From assembly GCA_964549065.1 (NCBI GenBank), contig CAZJUC010000009.1:1-31646 (forward strand): a DNA stretch of 31,646 bases, in the 5' to 3' direction. Below are positions 22,445 through 30,323 of the stretch, piece by piece. Source of the stretch: Sva-07 sp964549065 (GTDB taxonomy: Bacteria; Actinomycetota; Acidimicrobiia; Acidimicrobiales; Ilumatobacteraceae). Within the stretch, counting starts at the first letter, position 1. The number at the start of each line of letters is the position of its first letter. A model generated the notes under the pieces. It made no database searches. It was not told the DNA's origin and was given only the letters and a program-made list of their open reading frames with translations. A program made the translations under genes and the position numbers.

Positions 22445-22479
22445 CTGTAACGTTTGGTGTCAGACACCAAACGTTACAG
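22445..22479. repeat. Long palindrome, copy 1 (GGTGTCAGACACC core)
   Basis: CTGTAACGTTTGGTGTC pairs perfectly with its reverse complement around a central A at 22462, giving 17-base arms. It is three bases beyond the pckG stop codon (minus strand). The inner 33 bases match the copy at 28995-29039 except for complementary changes at one symmetric pair and the centre. It may serve as a second 3'-end hairpin, or it may be a dispersed palindromic repeat. Confidence 0.88.
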
Positions 22480-22482
22480 AAG

Positions 22483-24279
22483 TCAGGCGTCGGCGAGTTT
22501 TGCCTCGAGCGTGTCGACCTCGACATTGAGCACCGCCGGGAGACGGTCGCCGAAGCGGGCATAGTGCTCGCGGATCTGCGGGATCGCCGCCTTCCAGCCG
22601 TCGACGTCGACCGACAGGATCGCGTCGAGGTCGGCTTCGTCGATCTCGAGGCCGTCGGTGTCGAGCGCGTCCTTCGTCGGCAGCTTGCCGATCGGGGTGT
22701 CGATCGCCTCGGCGTTGCCGTTGACACGCTCGAAGACCCACTTGAGCACTCGGCTGTTCTCGCCGAAACCCGGCCACAGGAAGCGACCGTCATCGTCGCG
22801 GCGGAACCAGTTCACGAAGAAGATCTTCGGGAGGTTCTCGGGGTCGGTGACCTTCTCCATCGACAACCAGTGGGCGAAGTAGTCGGCGTAGTTGTACCCA
22901 CAGAACGGCAGCATCGCCATCGGGTCGAAGCGCAGCTCGCCCTGGACGCCTTCGGCGGCCGCGGTCTTCTCCGACGCCATGATCGAACCGAGGAACACGC
23001 CGTGTTCCCAGTCGTTCGCCTCGGTCACCAACGGCACCGTGGTGCGCCGACGGCCACCGAAGAGGATCGCGGAGATCGGCACCCCGGCGGGATCCTCCCA
23101 CTCGGCGGCGATCGACGGGCACTGTGCCGCAGGTGCGGTGAAGCGTGCGTTGGGGTGGGCCGCAGGATGGTCCATCTCGGGGTTCCAGGCGTTGCCCTTC
23201 CAGTCGGTGGCCCGTGCCGGGGGAGTGTCGGTCATCTCTTCCCACCAGATGTCGCCGTCGTCGGTGAGCGCAGTGTTGGTGTACACGCTGTTGCCCCACA
23301 GCGTGTCCATCGCATTTGCGTTGGTCTCGTAGCTGGTACCTGGTGCCACACCGAAGAAGCCGGCCTCGGGGTTGATCGCGTAGAGACGTCCGTCGTCGCC
23401 GAACTTCATCCAGCAGATGTCGTCGCCGACGGTCTCGGCCTTCCAACCGGGAATCGTCGGCACGAGCATGGCGAGATTGGTCTTGCCGCACGCCGACGGG
23501 AATGCTCCGGCGATGTACTTCGACTCGCCCTCGGGGTTGGTGAGCTTGAGGATCAGCATGTGCTCGGCGAGCCAACCGTCGTCACGGGCCATCACCGAAG
23601 CGATACGCAGCGCAAAGCACTTCTTGCCGAGCAGGGCGTTGCCGCCGTAGCCGGACCCGTACGACTGGATCTCGCGGGTCTCGGGGAAGTGGACGATGTA
23701 CTTGTTCTCGGCATCGCACGGCCATGGCACGTCCTCAGCGCCGTTCTCGAGCGGTGCGCCGACCGAGTGCAGGCACGGCACCCAGTCGTCGTCGCCGAGG
23801 ACGTCGAGCGCTCCCTGGCCCATGCGGGTCATGATCCGCATGTTCGCCGCCACATAGGCCGAGTCGGTGAGTTCCACGCCGATGTGGGCGATCGGCGAAC
23901 CGAGCGGTCCCATCGAGAACGGCACCACGTACATCGTGCGTCCCTTCATCGAGCCGGTGTAGAGACGCTTCATCTCGGCGCGCATCTCGGCTGGATCGCG
24001 CCAGTTGTTGTTCGGGCCTGCTTCGTCCTCGGTGGTCGAGCAGATGAACGTGCGGTCTTCGACGCGGGCGACGTCACCGGGGTCGGAATGTGCCCAGTAG
24101 CTGTTCGGTCGCTTCGCTTCGTCGAGCTTGGTGAACGTGCCCGAGTCGACGAGCTGCTGACACAGCCGTTCGTACTCGTCGGCGGAGCCGTCGCACCAGT
24201 AGATGTCCGCCGGCTGCATCACCGCCGCCCATTCAGAGACCCAGTCCTTCAGGCGCTGGTTGCTGGTCGTTCCGCTCAT
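22483..24279 (-). CDS. pckG: Phosphoenolpyruvate carboxykinase (GTP)
   Basis: Converts oxaloacetate plus GTP to phosphoenolpyruvate, CO2 and GDP, linking the TCA cycle to gluconeogenesis. The 598-residue protein has the GTP-type signature FPSACGKTNLAML with active Cys264, the metal/substrate segment DDICWMKFGDDGRL, INPEAGFFGVAPGT, and the guanine-binding region containing VNWFRRDDDGRFLWPG. The ATG at 24279 (MSGTTSNQ) has AGGAG eight bases upstream; the in-frame codon at 24366 lacks this. It is a single gene convergent with rpmA, and the two 3' ends are separated by two consecutive palindromic hairpins. Confidence 0.97.
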   Translation of the reverse strand: MSGTTSNQRLKDWVSEWAAVMQPADIYWCDGSADEYERLCQQLVDSGTFTKLDEAKRPNSYWAHSDPGDVARVEDRTFICSTTEDEAGPNNNWRDPAEMRAEMKRLYTGSMKGRTMYVVPFSMGPLGSPIAHIGVELTDSAYVAANMRIMTRMGQGALDVLGDDDWVPCLHSVGAPLENGAEDVPWPCDAENKYIVHFPETREIQSYGSGYGGNALLGKKCFALRIASVMARDDGWLAEHMLILKLTNPEGESKYIAGAFPSACGKTNLAMLVPTIPGWKAETVGDDICWMKFGDDGRLYAINPEAGFFGVAPGTSYETNANAMDTLWGNSVYTNTALTDDGDIWWEEMTDTPPARATDWKGNAWNPEMDHPAAHPNARFTAPAAQCPSIAAEWEDPAGVPISAILFGGRRRTTVPLVTEANDWEHGVFLGSIMASEKTAAAEGVQGELRFDPMAMLPFCGYNYADYFAHWLSMEKVTDPENLPKIFFVNWFRRDDDGRFLWPGFGENSRVLKWVFERVNGNAEAIDTPIGKLPTKDALDTDGLEIDEADLDAILSVDVDGWKAAIPQIREHYARFGDRLPAVLNVEVDTLEAKLADA

Positions 24280-24422
24280 CTGGTGACTCCTCGTCGAGTT
24301 CCGGGGGTTGAAGCAGTGAGAACGGGGCCGCGCATCGGTCGATGTCGGTGTCGTTCTCCCCGTCAAGCGTAGGTCGCGCGGCCGTCAACCACGAAACACA
24401 ACGCTGGGAACAAAGTCACGTT

Positions 24423-24444
24423 CTCGTGCGCGCAACGGCACGAG
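24423..24444 (-). terminator. Hairpin downstream of the rpmB/cold-shock-like pair
   Basis: CTCGTGC (24423-24429) and GCACGAG (24438-24444) form a perfect seven-base-pair stem with an eight-base loop. On the minus strand it follows the cold-shock-like gene by about 55 bases and is followed by AACGTGACTTTGTT, a weak T-rich stretch. Confidence 0.42.
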
Positions 24445-24499
24445 CACCTTGTGTTCACTCCCTGGGGACGCGGGCGCGTGAGAACCGACGGGCCCGGGA

Positions 24500-24721
24500 T
24501 CAGGCGCCCGGGGTGGCCATGTCGACTTCGGATCCGAGGCGCACCCGAGTGGCGAAGCCGGCGTCATCGAGGTCGAACACCACACGCTGGCCTTGGCGCA
24601 GCATGCGGAAGATCGAGCCGACCAGCGCGTCGCCGGCCAACTCGTAGTCGGCGAGGTCGGTGTCGCACATCACGAGCCCGTCACCGGTGGCCGGGTCGTA
24701 GGCCTTGACGACGCCTTGCAT
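24500..24721 (-). CDS. Small cold-shock-domain-like protein, 73 residues
   Basis: The sequence MQGVVKAYDPATGDGLVMCD with later GSIFRMLRQGQRVVFDL has the first-strand, Gly-x-Gly turn and later strand pattern of the cold-shock OB fold. The aromatic RNP motifs of CspA (KGFGFI, VFVHF) are not intact: GDGLVMCD replaces RNP1. It may therefore bind RNA weakly or bind something else. It follows rpmB on the same strand with nine bases between, so the two are probably cotranscribed. The ATG at 24721 is the only sensible start. Confidence 0.65.
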   Translation of the reverse strand: MQGVVKAYDPATGDGLVMCDTDLADYELAGDALVGSIFRMLRQGQRVVFDLDDAGFATRVRLGSEVDMATPGA

Positions 24722-24730
24722 GACGAGGAC

Positions 24731-24922
24731 TCAGCTCGCCTTGACGATCTTGCCGGACTTGATGCAACCCGTGCAGACGTTGACGCGCTTGGACGCTCCG
24801 TTGACGCTGGCGCGGACCCGCTGGATGTTCGGGTTCCAACGCCGCTTGGTGCGACGGTGCGAGTGCGATACCGACATGCCCCACGACGGGCCCTTGCCAC
24901 AGACTTCACACTTCGATGCCAT
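24731..24922 (-). CDS. rpmB: Large ribosomal subunit protein bL28
   Basis: The 63-residue protein begins MASKCEVCGKGPSWGMSVSH, contains RRTKRRWNPNIQRV, and ends with CTGCIKSGKIVKAS. The two CxxC pairs mark the zinc-binding form of L28, the form made when zinc is sufficient in bacteria that carry both types. AGGAGA stands just before the start. It is divergent from the FakA-like gene, with 225 bases between the starts; a TAGCAT box lies at 25012-25017 on the minus strand, 89 bases upstream. Confidence 0.95.
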   Translation of the reverse strand: MASKCEVCGKGPSWGMSVSHSHRRTKRRWNPNIQRVRASVNGASKRVNVCTGCIKSGKIVKAS

Positions 24923-25133
24923 TGGATTCTCCTGCACAGCTGCCGGATTCCCGGCTCGATCACGTTGGGTGCTGCCCGACCGACGACTCGGGCCGACGGG
25001 ACAGCCATGAAATGCTACCAAGTCGACCGGCCTGCCCCACGCCGGTCGGGGATCTCGAGAGGGGTGACACGTCGATCCAACTCGATCGTGATCCTGGCAA
25101 CAGGTGGCTGACCCCAATCGCGGTGCGGTCTCG

Positions 25134-25139
25134 TAAGCT
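25134..25139 (+). promoter_or_regulatory. -10-like box before the FakA-like gene
   Basis: TAAGCT lies eight bases before the GTG at 25148. No Shine-Dalgarno precedes that start, so a leaderless transcript covering this gene and recG is likely. Confidence 0.45.
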
Positions 25140-25147
25140 CGACGGCC

Positions 25148-26839
25148 GTGCCCACTCTGGAACGGTTGAACACCGCTGCGCTGCGCGACACGGTTCGCAC
25201 CTTTCGTGACGCAGTCCGCGACCACGCCCACGGGCTGAACCGGCTCAAGCTGTATCCCGTGCCCGACGGCGACACCGGCACCAACATGGCGCGTACGCTC
25301 GACGCGGTGGTGGCCGAGATGGACACCACCGCCGACGACGACCACGACGCGACCTGCGATGCGATCAGCCACGGCTCGCTGATGGGAGCTCGCGGCAACA
25401 GCGGCGTCATCCTCAGCCAGATCATGCGGGGCTTCTCCGGCACGGTGAAGGAGCACGCCGACGTGCAGGGCGCCAAGTTCGCCGAAGCGCTGCAGGCCGC
25501 TGCGACCGGGGCCTACGACGCCGTGCTCAAACCGATCGAGGGCACGATCCTCACGGTCTGTCGGGAGAGTGCCGAGGGAGCCAGGGAGGCTGCAGACGCC
25601 GGCGGGTCACTCGTCGAGGTGGTGCGTGCCGCTCGCGCAGCCGGCAAGCTGGCGCTCGACAACACCCCCGAACAGCTCCAGGTGCTCAAGGACGCGGGGG
25701 TGGTCGATGCCGGTGGTGCCGGATTCCTCCTCCTGCTCGATTCCGTGTTGTTCGTCGTCGACGGCGAACCCTTGCCGGTGGCCGAGCCCGACGACGGCAC
25801 CGCCGGCGCGGTCGGGGCCGCCTTCGACATCGTTGCGCACCGCCATGCAGACGCACCGGGCGAGTTGGACGTCAGCGAACAGCGCTACGAGGTGATGTAC
25901 TTCCTCGACCTGCCCGACGACCGGATCCGCGAGTTCAAGGAGCACTGGGGGGCGATCGGCGACTCGATCGTGGTGGTCGGCGGCGATGGCCTCTGGAACT
26001 GTCACGTGCACACCAACGAGATCGGCGCAGCGATCGAGGTCGCGCTCGATCTCGGCGGTCGCCCGAAGTCGATCAGGGTCAGCGACCTCTTCGAAGAGGT
26101 CGACGAAGAGCACGCGAAGCGCGAGGCCGAGCTGGCCTCCACGGCGCTGGCTGCACCCGTTGCCGAAGAACTCCCGGCGGTCACGACCGCTGTCGTCGCC
26201 GTGTGTTCGGGCAGCGGATTGGTCGAGCTGTTCGCGCAGCTCGGCGTGCAGGGCGTCGTCACCGGCGGCCAGACGCTCAATCCGTCGACTGCGGAGTTGT
26301 TGGAGACCGTGCAACGGGTGAACGCCGATCAGGTGGTCGTGCTGCCGAACAACAAGAACATCATTCCGGTCGCCGAACAACTCGATTCGCTCACCGAGAA
26401 GACCGTCGTCGTGGTGCCCACCCGGTCGATGCCCGAAGCCCTCGCGGCGCTCGTTGCCTACGACAGCGACGCATCGGCGGTCGGCAACGCTGCCGTGATG
26501 GCCGACGCCGCGGCATCGGTCGTCGCCGGTGAGGTCACCCGAGCGGTACGCGACAGCATCAGCGACGTGGGCACGATCGTCGAGGGCGACTGGCTCGGGC
26601 TGGTCCGTGGTGAGGGAATCGTGGCGGTCGCCCCCACCGTCGAGGGTGCGGCGATGGCGCTGCTCGACTCGATCTGTGGCGATTCGGCCGAGCTGCTCAC
26701 CGTGGTCACCGGGGCCGAGGCGGACGACGCCGTCACCGAGCAGATCGTCGGCTGGCTCGGTGATCATCGAGGAGACATCCACGTCGACGTGCATCACGGT
26801 GGCCAGCCGCTCTACCCATACCTCTTCGGAGTCGAGTGA
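25148..26839 (+). CDS. DhaL/DAK2-domain protein, fatty-acid kinase FakA/YloV-like
   Basis: The 563-residue protein has an N-terminal DhaL (DAK2) nucleotide-binding domain of about 200 residues with YPVPDGDTGTNM (metal-binding aspartates) and SLMGARGNSGVILSQI. A middle domain and a C-terminal region with VCSGSGLVELFAQLG and VLPNNKNIIP complete the YloV/FakA fusion layout. In Firmicutes FakA phosphorylates fatty acids bound to FakB (DegV family); no fakB is in the window. It overlaps recG by four bases (GTGA at 26836-26839), a common pairing. The GTG start is preceded by a -10-like box. Confidence 0.88.
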   Translation: MPTLERLNTAALRDTVRTFRDAVRDHAHGLNRLKLYPVPDGDTGTNMARTLDAVVAEMDTTADDDHDATCDAISHGSLMGARGNSGVILSQIMRGFSGTVKEHADVQGAKFAEALQAAATGAYDAVLKPIEGTILTVCRESAEGAREAADAGGSLVEVVRAARAAGKLALDNTPEQLQVLKDAGVVDAGGAGFLLLLDSVLFVVDGEPLPVAEPDDGTAGAVGAAFDIVAHRHADAPGELDVSEQRYEVMYFLDLPDDRIREFKEHWGAIGDSIVVVGGDGLWNCHVHTNEIGAAIEVALDLGGRPKSIRVSDLFEEVDEEHAKREAELASTALAAPVAEELPAVTTAVVAVCSGSGLVELFAQLGVQGVVTGGQTLNPSTAELLETVQRVNADQVVVLPNNKNIIPVAEQLDSLTEKTVVVVPTRSMPEALAALVAYDSDASAVGNAAVMADAAASVVAGEVTRAVRDSISDVGTIVEGDWLGLVRGEGIVAVAPTVEGAAMALLDSICGDSAELLTVVTGAEADDAVTEQIVGWLGDHRGDIHVDVHHGGQPLYPYLFGVE

Positions 26840-28998
26840 ACGAACTCGCCTTCCGCGACCTCGCTGCGATCGATGTCGGTCGGCTCAAGGGCGTGGGCGA
26901 GAAGAAGCGATCGGCGCTGGCCGCAGTCGGCATCGACACGTTGCTCGATCTGCTCACCTTCTATCCCCGCCGTTGGGTTGACCGATCGAACGAGGCACGC
27001 ATCGCCGACCTTGCGCCGGGTGAGGAGGCGCTCGTGCTGGCAACGGTGCGCTCGGTGACAAAGCGTGTCACCCGCAACCGTCGCACGATGGTCAACGTCA
27101 ACGTCGGCGACGGCTCGGGTCGCATGGAAGTGGTGTTCTTCAACCAGCCGTGGCGTGAACGCCAACTGCGCGAGGGGCTGCAGGTCGCGCTGTTCGGCAA
27201 GGCCGACGTGTACCGCGGCGGGCTGCAGATGGCGAACCCCGTCGTCGACCTCATCGGCGACCGGACCGGACGGATCGTGCCGATCTACCCGCAGAGCGAG
27301 AAGGTCCAGCTCAACACCTGGGAGATCGCCGGCTGGGTGGAAGAGGCGCTCAGGCGCTGCCGCGACCGGGGGATCGCCGACCCGGTGCCGGCCGACGTGT
27401 TGACCCGTCTCGACATGCTCGGCCGGTTCGACGCGTTGTCGAACATCCATCTGCCGGAGTCGATCCGCGACAAGGAACGGGCCCGCCGTCGCCTGGCGTT
27501 CGACGAGCTCCTCCGGGTCCAACTGGTGTTGGTGCTGCGCAAGCGGGCGATGGAGCGCGATCAGCGTGGCATCGCCCACGATCTCGGCGGCGATCTGGTG
27601 GAGCGATTCCACGACGCCCTGCCGTATCCGTTGACCGGGGCTCAACAGCGAGCGATCGGCGAGATCCAACACGACCTTGCGGCGCCGCACCCCATGCACC
27701 GCCTGCTGCAGGGCGATGTCGGTTCCGGCAAGACGGTGGTCGCGGTCGACACCATGATGGTGGCGGTCCAAGGCGGGCACCAGGCCGCGTTGATGGCGCC
27801 CACCGAGGTGCTCGCCGAGCAGCATGCGACCGGAGTGCGGGCGCTGCTCGCCGGGGTGACCGTGCCCGACCCCGGCAACCTGTTCGGGGACCGGCCGCTG
27901 CGGGCGGAACTGCTGACCAACCGGATCACCGGAGCCGATCGCAAGGAGGTGCTCGCCGGTCTGGCCGACGGATCGGTCGACATCGTGATCGGCACGCATG
28001 CCCTGATCCAGGACGCGGTCGACTTCTCGAGTCTCGGAGCGGTCGTCGTCGACGAACAACATCGCTTCGGTGTCGAGCAACGTGCTGCCCTTCGTGCCAA
28101 GACCGTCGGGGGAGCGGTGCCCGACATGCTCGTGATGACCGCCACCCCGATCCCGCGGACGGCGGCGATGACCGTGTACGGCGATCTCGACGTGAGCGTG
28201 CTCGACGAGCTCCCACCCGGCCGCACCCCGATCGTCACGAAATGGGCCGAGGGGCCGCTGCTGGAAGCCGAGGTCTGGGCCGACGTTCACGCGCAGGTGG
28301 CCGACGGCCGTCAGGCCTACGTCGTCTGTCCGCTGATCGGCGAGAGCGAGAAGCTCGAGGTGGCATCGGCCGAGGAGACGTTCGAACGGCTCGCCGATGA
28401 CGAACTGGCGGGGATGCGGCTCGGGCTGCTGCACGGCCGTCTCACGCCGGGGGAGAAGGAAACGACGATGGATGCGTTCCGAGCCGGCGACCTCGACGTG
28501 CTCGTGGCCACCACCGTGATCGAGGTCGGCGTCGACGTGCCCAACGCCACGGTGATGGTGATCCTCGACGCCGATCGGTTCGGCATCGCCCAGCTCCACC
28601 AGCTCCGCGGCCGCGTGGGGCGTGGCGCTCACGCCTCGACCTGCTGGCTGGTCACCCAGCAGCGCGACGAACCACCGGGCAGTGCACACGGGGCGGCCGG
28701 TGACAGGGTCGGCAACCCGCGCGTCGAGGCGCTCGTCGCCACGACCGACGGCTTCGAGCTCGCCGAGGTCGACCTCGACCTGCGTGGCGAGGGCACGTTG
28801 ATGTCGACATCGCAGAAGGGTCGCAGCGACCTCAAGTTGGCCTCGCTGCGGCGCGACCGCAACCTGGTCGAGTCGGCGCGGGCGGCGGCGTTCGAGATCG
28901 TCGACGCCGACCCCGAGTTGGTGGGTCACTCCGATCTCGCCGACGAACTCGACCTGGTCTTCACCGAGGCCGACGAAGACTTCCTCGCCAAGAGCTGA
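26836..28998 (+). CDS. recG: ATP-dependent DNA helicase RecG
   Basis: The 720-residue protein starts with a helix-hairpin-helix-like wedge region (LKGVGEKKRSALAAVGI), then the OB-fold wedge domain that grips branched DNA. Two RecA-like helicase domains follow, with Walker A LLQGDVGSGKTVVA, the DEQH box, MTATPIPRT and the motif VI region QLRGRVGRG. It regresses stalled forks and processes Holliday junctions. The GTG start overlaps the stop of the FakA-like gene, so translation is coupled. Its own TGA is the first arm of a perfect palindrome shared with the convergent neighbour. Confidence 0.96.
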   Translation: MNELAFRDLAAIDVGRLKGVGEKKRSALAAVGIDTLLDLLTFYPRRWVDRSNEARIADLAPGEEALVLATVRSVTKRVTRNRRTMVNVNVGDGSGRMEVVFFNQPWRERQLREGLQVALFGKADVYRGGLQMANPVVDLIGDRTGRIVPIYPQSEKVQLNTWEIAGWVEEALRRCRDRGIADPVPADVLTRLDMLGRFDALSNIHLPESIRDKERARRRLAFDELLRVQLVLVLRKRAMERDQRGIAHDLGGDLVERFHDALPYPLTGAQQRAIGEIQHDLAAPHPMHRLLQGDVGSGKTVVAVDTMMVAVQGGHQAALMAPTEVLAEQHATGVRALLAGVTVPDPGNLFGDRPLRAELLTNRITGADRKEVLAGLADGSVDIVIGTHALIQDAVDFSSLGAVVVDEQHRFGVEQRAALRAKTVGGAVPDMLVMTATPIPRTAAMTVYGDLDVSVLDELPPGRTPIVTKWAEGPLLEAEVWADVHAQVADGRQAYVVCPLIGESEKLEVASAEETFERLADDELAGMRLGLLHGRLTPGEKETTMDAFRAGDLDVLVATTVIEVGVDVPNATVMVILDADRFGIAQLHQLRGRVGRGAHASTCWLVTQQRDEPPGSAHGAAGDRVGNPRVEALVATTDGFELAEVDLDLRGEGTLMSTSQKGRSDLKLASLRRDRNLVESARAAAFEIVDADPELVGHSDLADELDLVFTEADEDFLAKS

Positions 28999-29039
28999 CA
29001 TGTAACGATTGGTGTCTGACACCAATCGTTACATGTCAG
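28995..29039. repeat. Long palindrome, copy 2, spanning both stop codons
   Basis: Bases 28995-29016 pair perfectly with 29018-29039 around a central T at 29017, giving 22-base arms. The core matches the copy at 22445-22479. The recG stop (TGA, 28996-28998) and the stop of the convergent CxxC gene (TCA on the plus strand, 29036-29038) are symmetric parts of the same palindrome, so it fills the entire intergenic space. There is no T-tract. Confidence 0.92.
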
Positions 29040-29248
29040 GCGTCGGGGCGGTCGCCGCGGGCCATTTCCTCGTCGTCGTCGTCGGACATCACGAGATCCC
29101 AGCGGTCGAGGCAGTCCTCGCAGCGGTAGGCGATCACGTCGCCGGGCTCCCAGATGCCGTCCTCGGGCGGCTGGGTGAGCAGGAAGCAGCGACCGCCGCA
29201 GTCGATGCAGGTGATCTGGGGCGTCGGAGTGAGCACGACGTCCAGCAT
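29036..29248 (-). CDS. Small CxxC (zinc-ribbon-like) protein, 70 residues
   Basis: Two cysteine pairs, CIDC and CEDC, about 25 residues apart, suggest a zinc ribbon. The region between contains GGRCFLLTQPP and WEPGDVIAYR, and the C-terminus is acidic (MSDDDDEEMARGD). No signal peptide or membrane segment is present. I do not recognise a named family. The start at 29248 lies 26 bases from the divergent rsmD start. Its stop codon lies in the palindrome shared with recG. Confidence 0.7.
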   Translation of the reverse strand: MLDVVLTPTPQITCIDCGGRCFLLTQPPEDGIWEPGDVIAYRCEDCLDRWDLVMSDDDDEEMARGDRPDA

Positions 29249-29262
29249 GCCTCATCCCGACC

Positions 29263-29268
29263 TAGCCT
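29263..29268 (+). promoter_or_regulatory. -10-like box before rsmD
   Basis: TAGCCT lies six bases before the ATG of rsmD in the 26-base gap to the divergent CxxC gene. No Shine-Dalgarno is visible. Confidence 0.4.
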
Positions 29269-29274
29269 TCGGTC

Positions 29275-29799
29275 ATGCGTGTCGTGGCGGGAGAATTGGG
29301 TGGCCGCCGGTTGGTTGCGCCTCAGGGAACGTCGACTCGGCCGACGACCGACCGGGTCAGGGAGGCGATCTTCAACTCGCTCGGCAGCGCCGGCCTGCTC
29401 GACGGAGCGCTCGTCGCCGACCTGTTCGCCGGGAGCGGTGCCATCGGCATCGAAGCGCTGTCGCGCGGCGCCGAACGGTGTGTGTTCGTCGAGCGCGACC
29501 GCGCTGCGCTGCGGGCCCTCGACGAGAACCTCGACACGCTCGGCCTCGACGAGCGCTCGAAGGTGCTGTCGTCCGATGCGTTGTCGGTGGCGGCGAGCAT
29601 CGATGCCGACATCGTGTTCGCCGACCCTCCCTACGACTTCGACGAATGGGACGAATTGCTCGGCCGTGTGACGGCAGATCTCGTCGTCGCCGAGTCGGGT
29701 CGCGCCGTCGGTGCACCCCCAGGATGGCAGGTCACGCGCGAGAAGAAGTACGGGCGCACCCGGGTGACCTTCCTCGAACGTCTCGTCGGCGAGCAGTAG
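29275..29799 (+). CDS. rsmD: 16S rRNA (guanine-966-N2)-methyltransferase
   Basis: The 174-residue Rossmann-fold enzyme begins MRVVAGELGGRRL and has TRPTTDRVREAIFNSL, the SAM-binding motif ADLFAGSGAIGIEALSRGA, and the catalytic DPPY motif typical of N-methylation of exocyclic amines. It methylates G966 of 16S rRNA. It heads the run rsmD-coaD-sepIVA-like-yceD-rpmF; rsmD followed by coaD is a widespread pair. The TAG stop overlaps a -10-like box of coaD. Confidence 0.96.
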   Translation: MRVVAGELGGRRLVAPQGTSTRPTTDRVREAIFNSLGSAGLLDGALVADLFAGSGAIGIEALSRGAERCVFVERDRAALRALDENLDTLGLDERSKVLSSDALSVAASIDADIVFADPPYDFDEWDELLGRVTADLVVAESGRAVGAPPGWQVTREKKYGRTRVTFLERLVGEQ

Positions 29800-29802
29800 G
29801 GT
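29797..29802 (+). promoter_or_regulatory. -10-like box overlapping the rsmD stop codon
   Basis: TAGGGT begins with the TAG stop of rsmD and lies ten bases before the coaD start. This repeats the arrangement at the rne/selenoprotein junction. Cotranscription with rsmD is also possible. Confidence 0.3.
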
Positions 29803-29812
29803 CTGCAACCCA

Positions 29813-30316
29813 ATGACCAACGGATCCACATCTCGACGGGTGCTGTACCCGGGCAGCTTCGATCCGATCCACCTCGGGCACGTCGACATCATCGAGCAGG
29901 CGCACGAGCTCTTCGGGTCGGTCGTCGTGGCGATCATGCACAATCACACCAAGGCGTCGGGCCTCTTCACCGTGGACCAACGACTCGACATGGCCGAGCG
30001 TGCGCTCTCCCACCTCGACGGCGCCACCGTCGTCGCCGAGACCGGTCTGGCCGTCCAGGCCGCTCAACGCTCCGACGTCGACTTCATCGTGAAGGGCCTC
30101 CGCACGGCGGGCGACTTCGAGATCGAGCAGCAGATGGCCCACAACAACCACGCAGTCACGGGCGTACGCACGGTGTATCTTCCCTGCCGCCCCGAACTGG
30201 GCTACATCAGCAGCCGCTTCGTACGCGAGATCGCGAAGTACGGTGGATCCATCGATCATCTCGTTCCGGCGCACGTCGCCGACGCACTGCGCAGTGTGAA
30301 CAGCGCACAGAACTGA
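29813..30316 (+). CDS. coaD: Phosphopantetheine adenylyltransferase
   Basis: Converts 4'-phosphopantetheine and ATP to dephospho-CoA, the fourth step of CoA synthesis. The 167-residue nucleotidyltransferase has YPGSFDPIHLGH at about residues 12-23 (the T/HxGH motif), IVKGLRTAGDFEIE, and YISSRFVREIAKYGG near the C-terminus. The ATG at 29813 gives a slightly longer N-terminus than the minimal family form; no closer Met is available. The next gene starts seven bases after its stop. Confidence 0.97.
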   Translation: MTNGSTSRRVLYPGSFDPIHLGHVDIIEQAHELFGSVVVAIMHNHTKASGLFTVDQRLDMAERALSHLDGATVVAETGLAVQAAQRSDVDFIVKGLRTAGDFEIEQQMAHNNHAVTGVRTVYLPCRPELGYISSRFVREIAKYGGSIDHLVPAHVADALRSVNSAQN

Positions 30317-30323
30317 GCCAACC

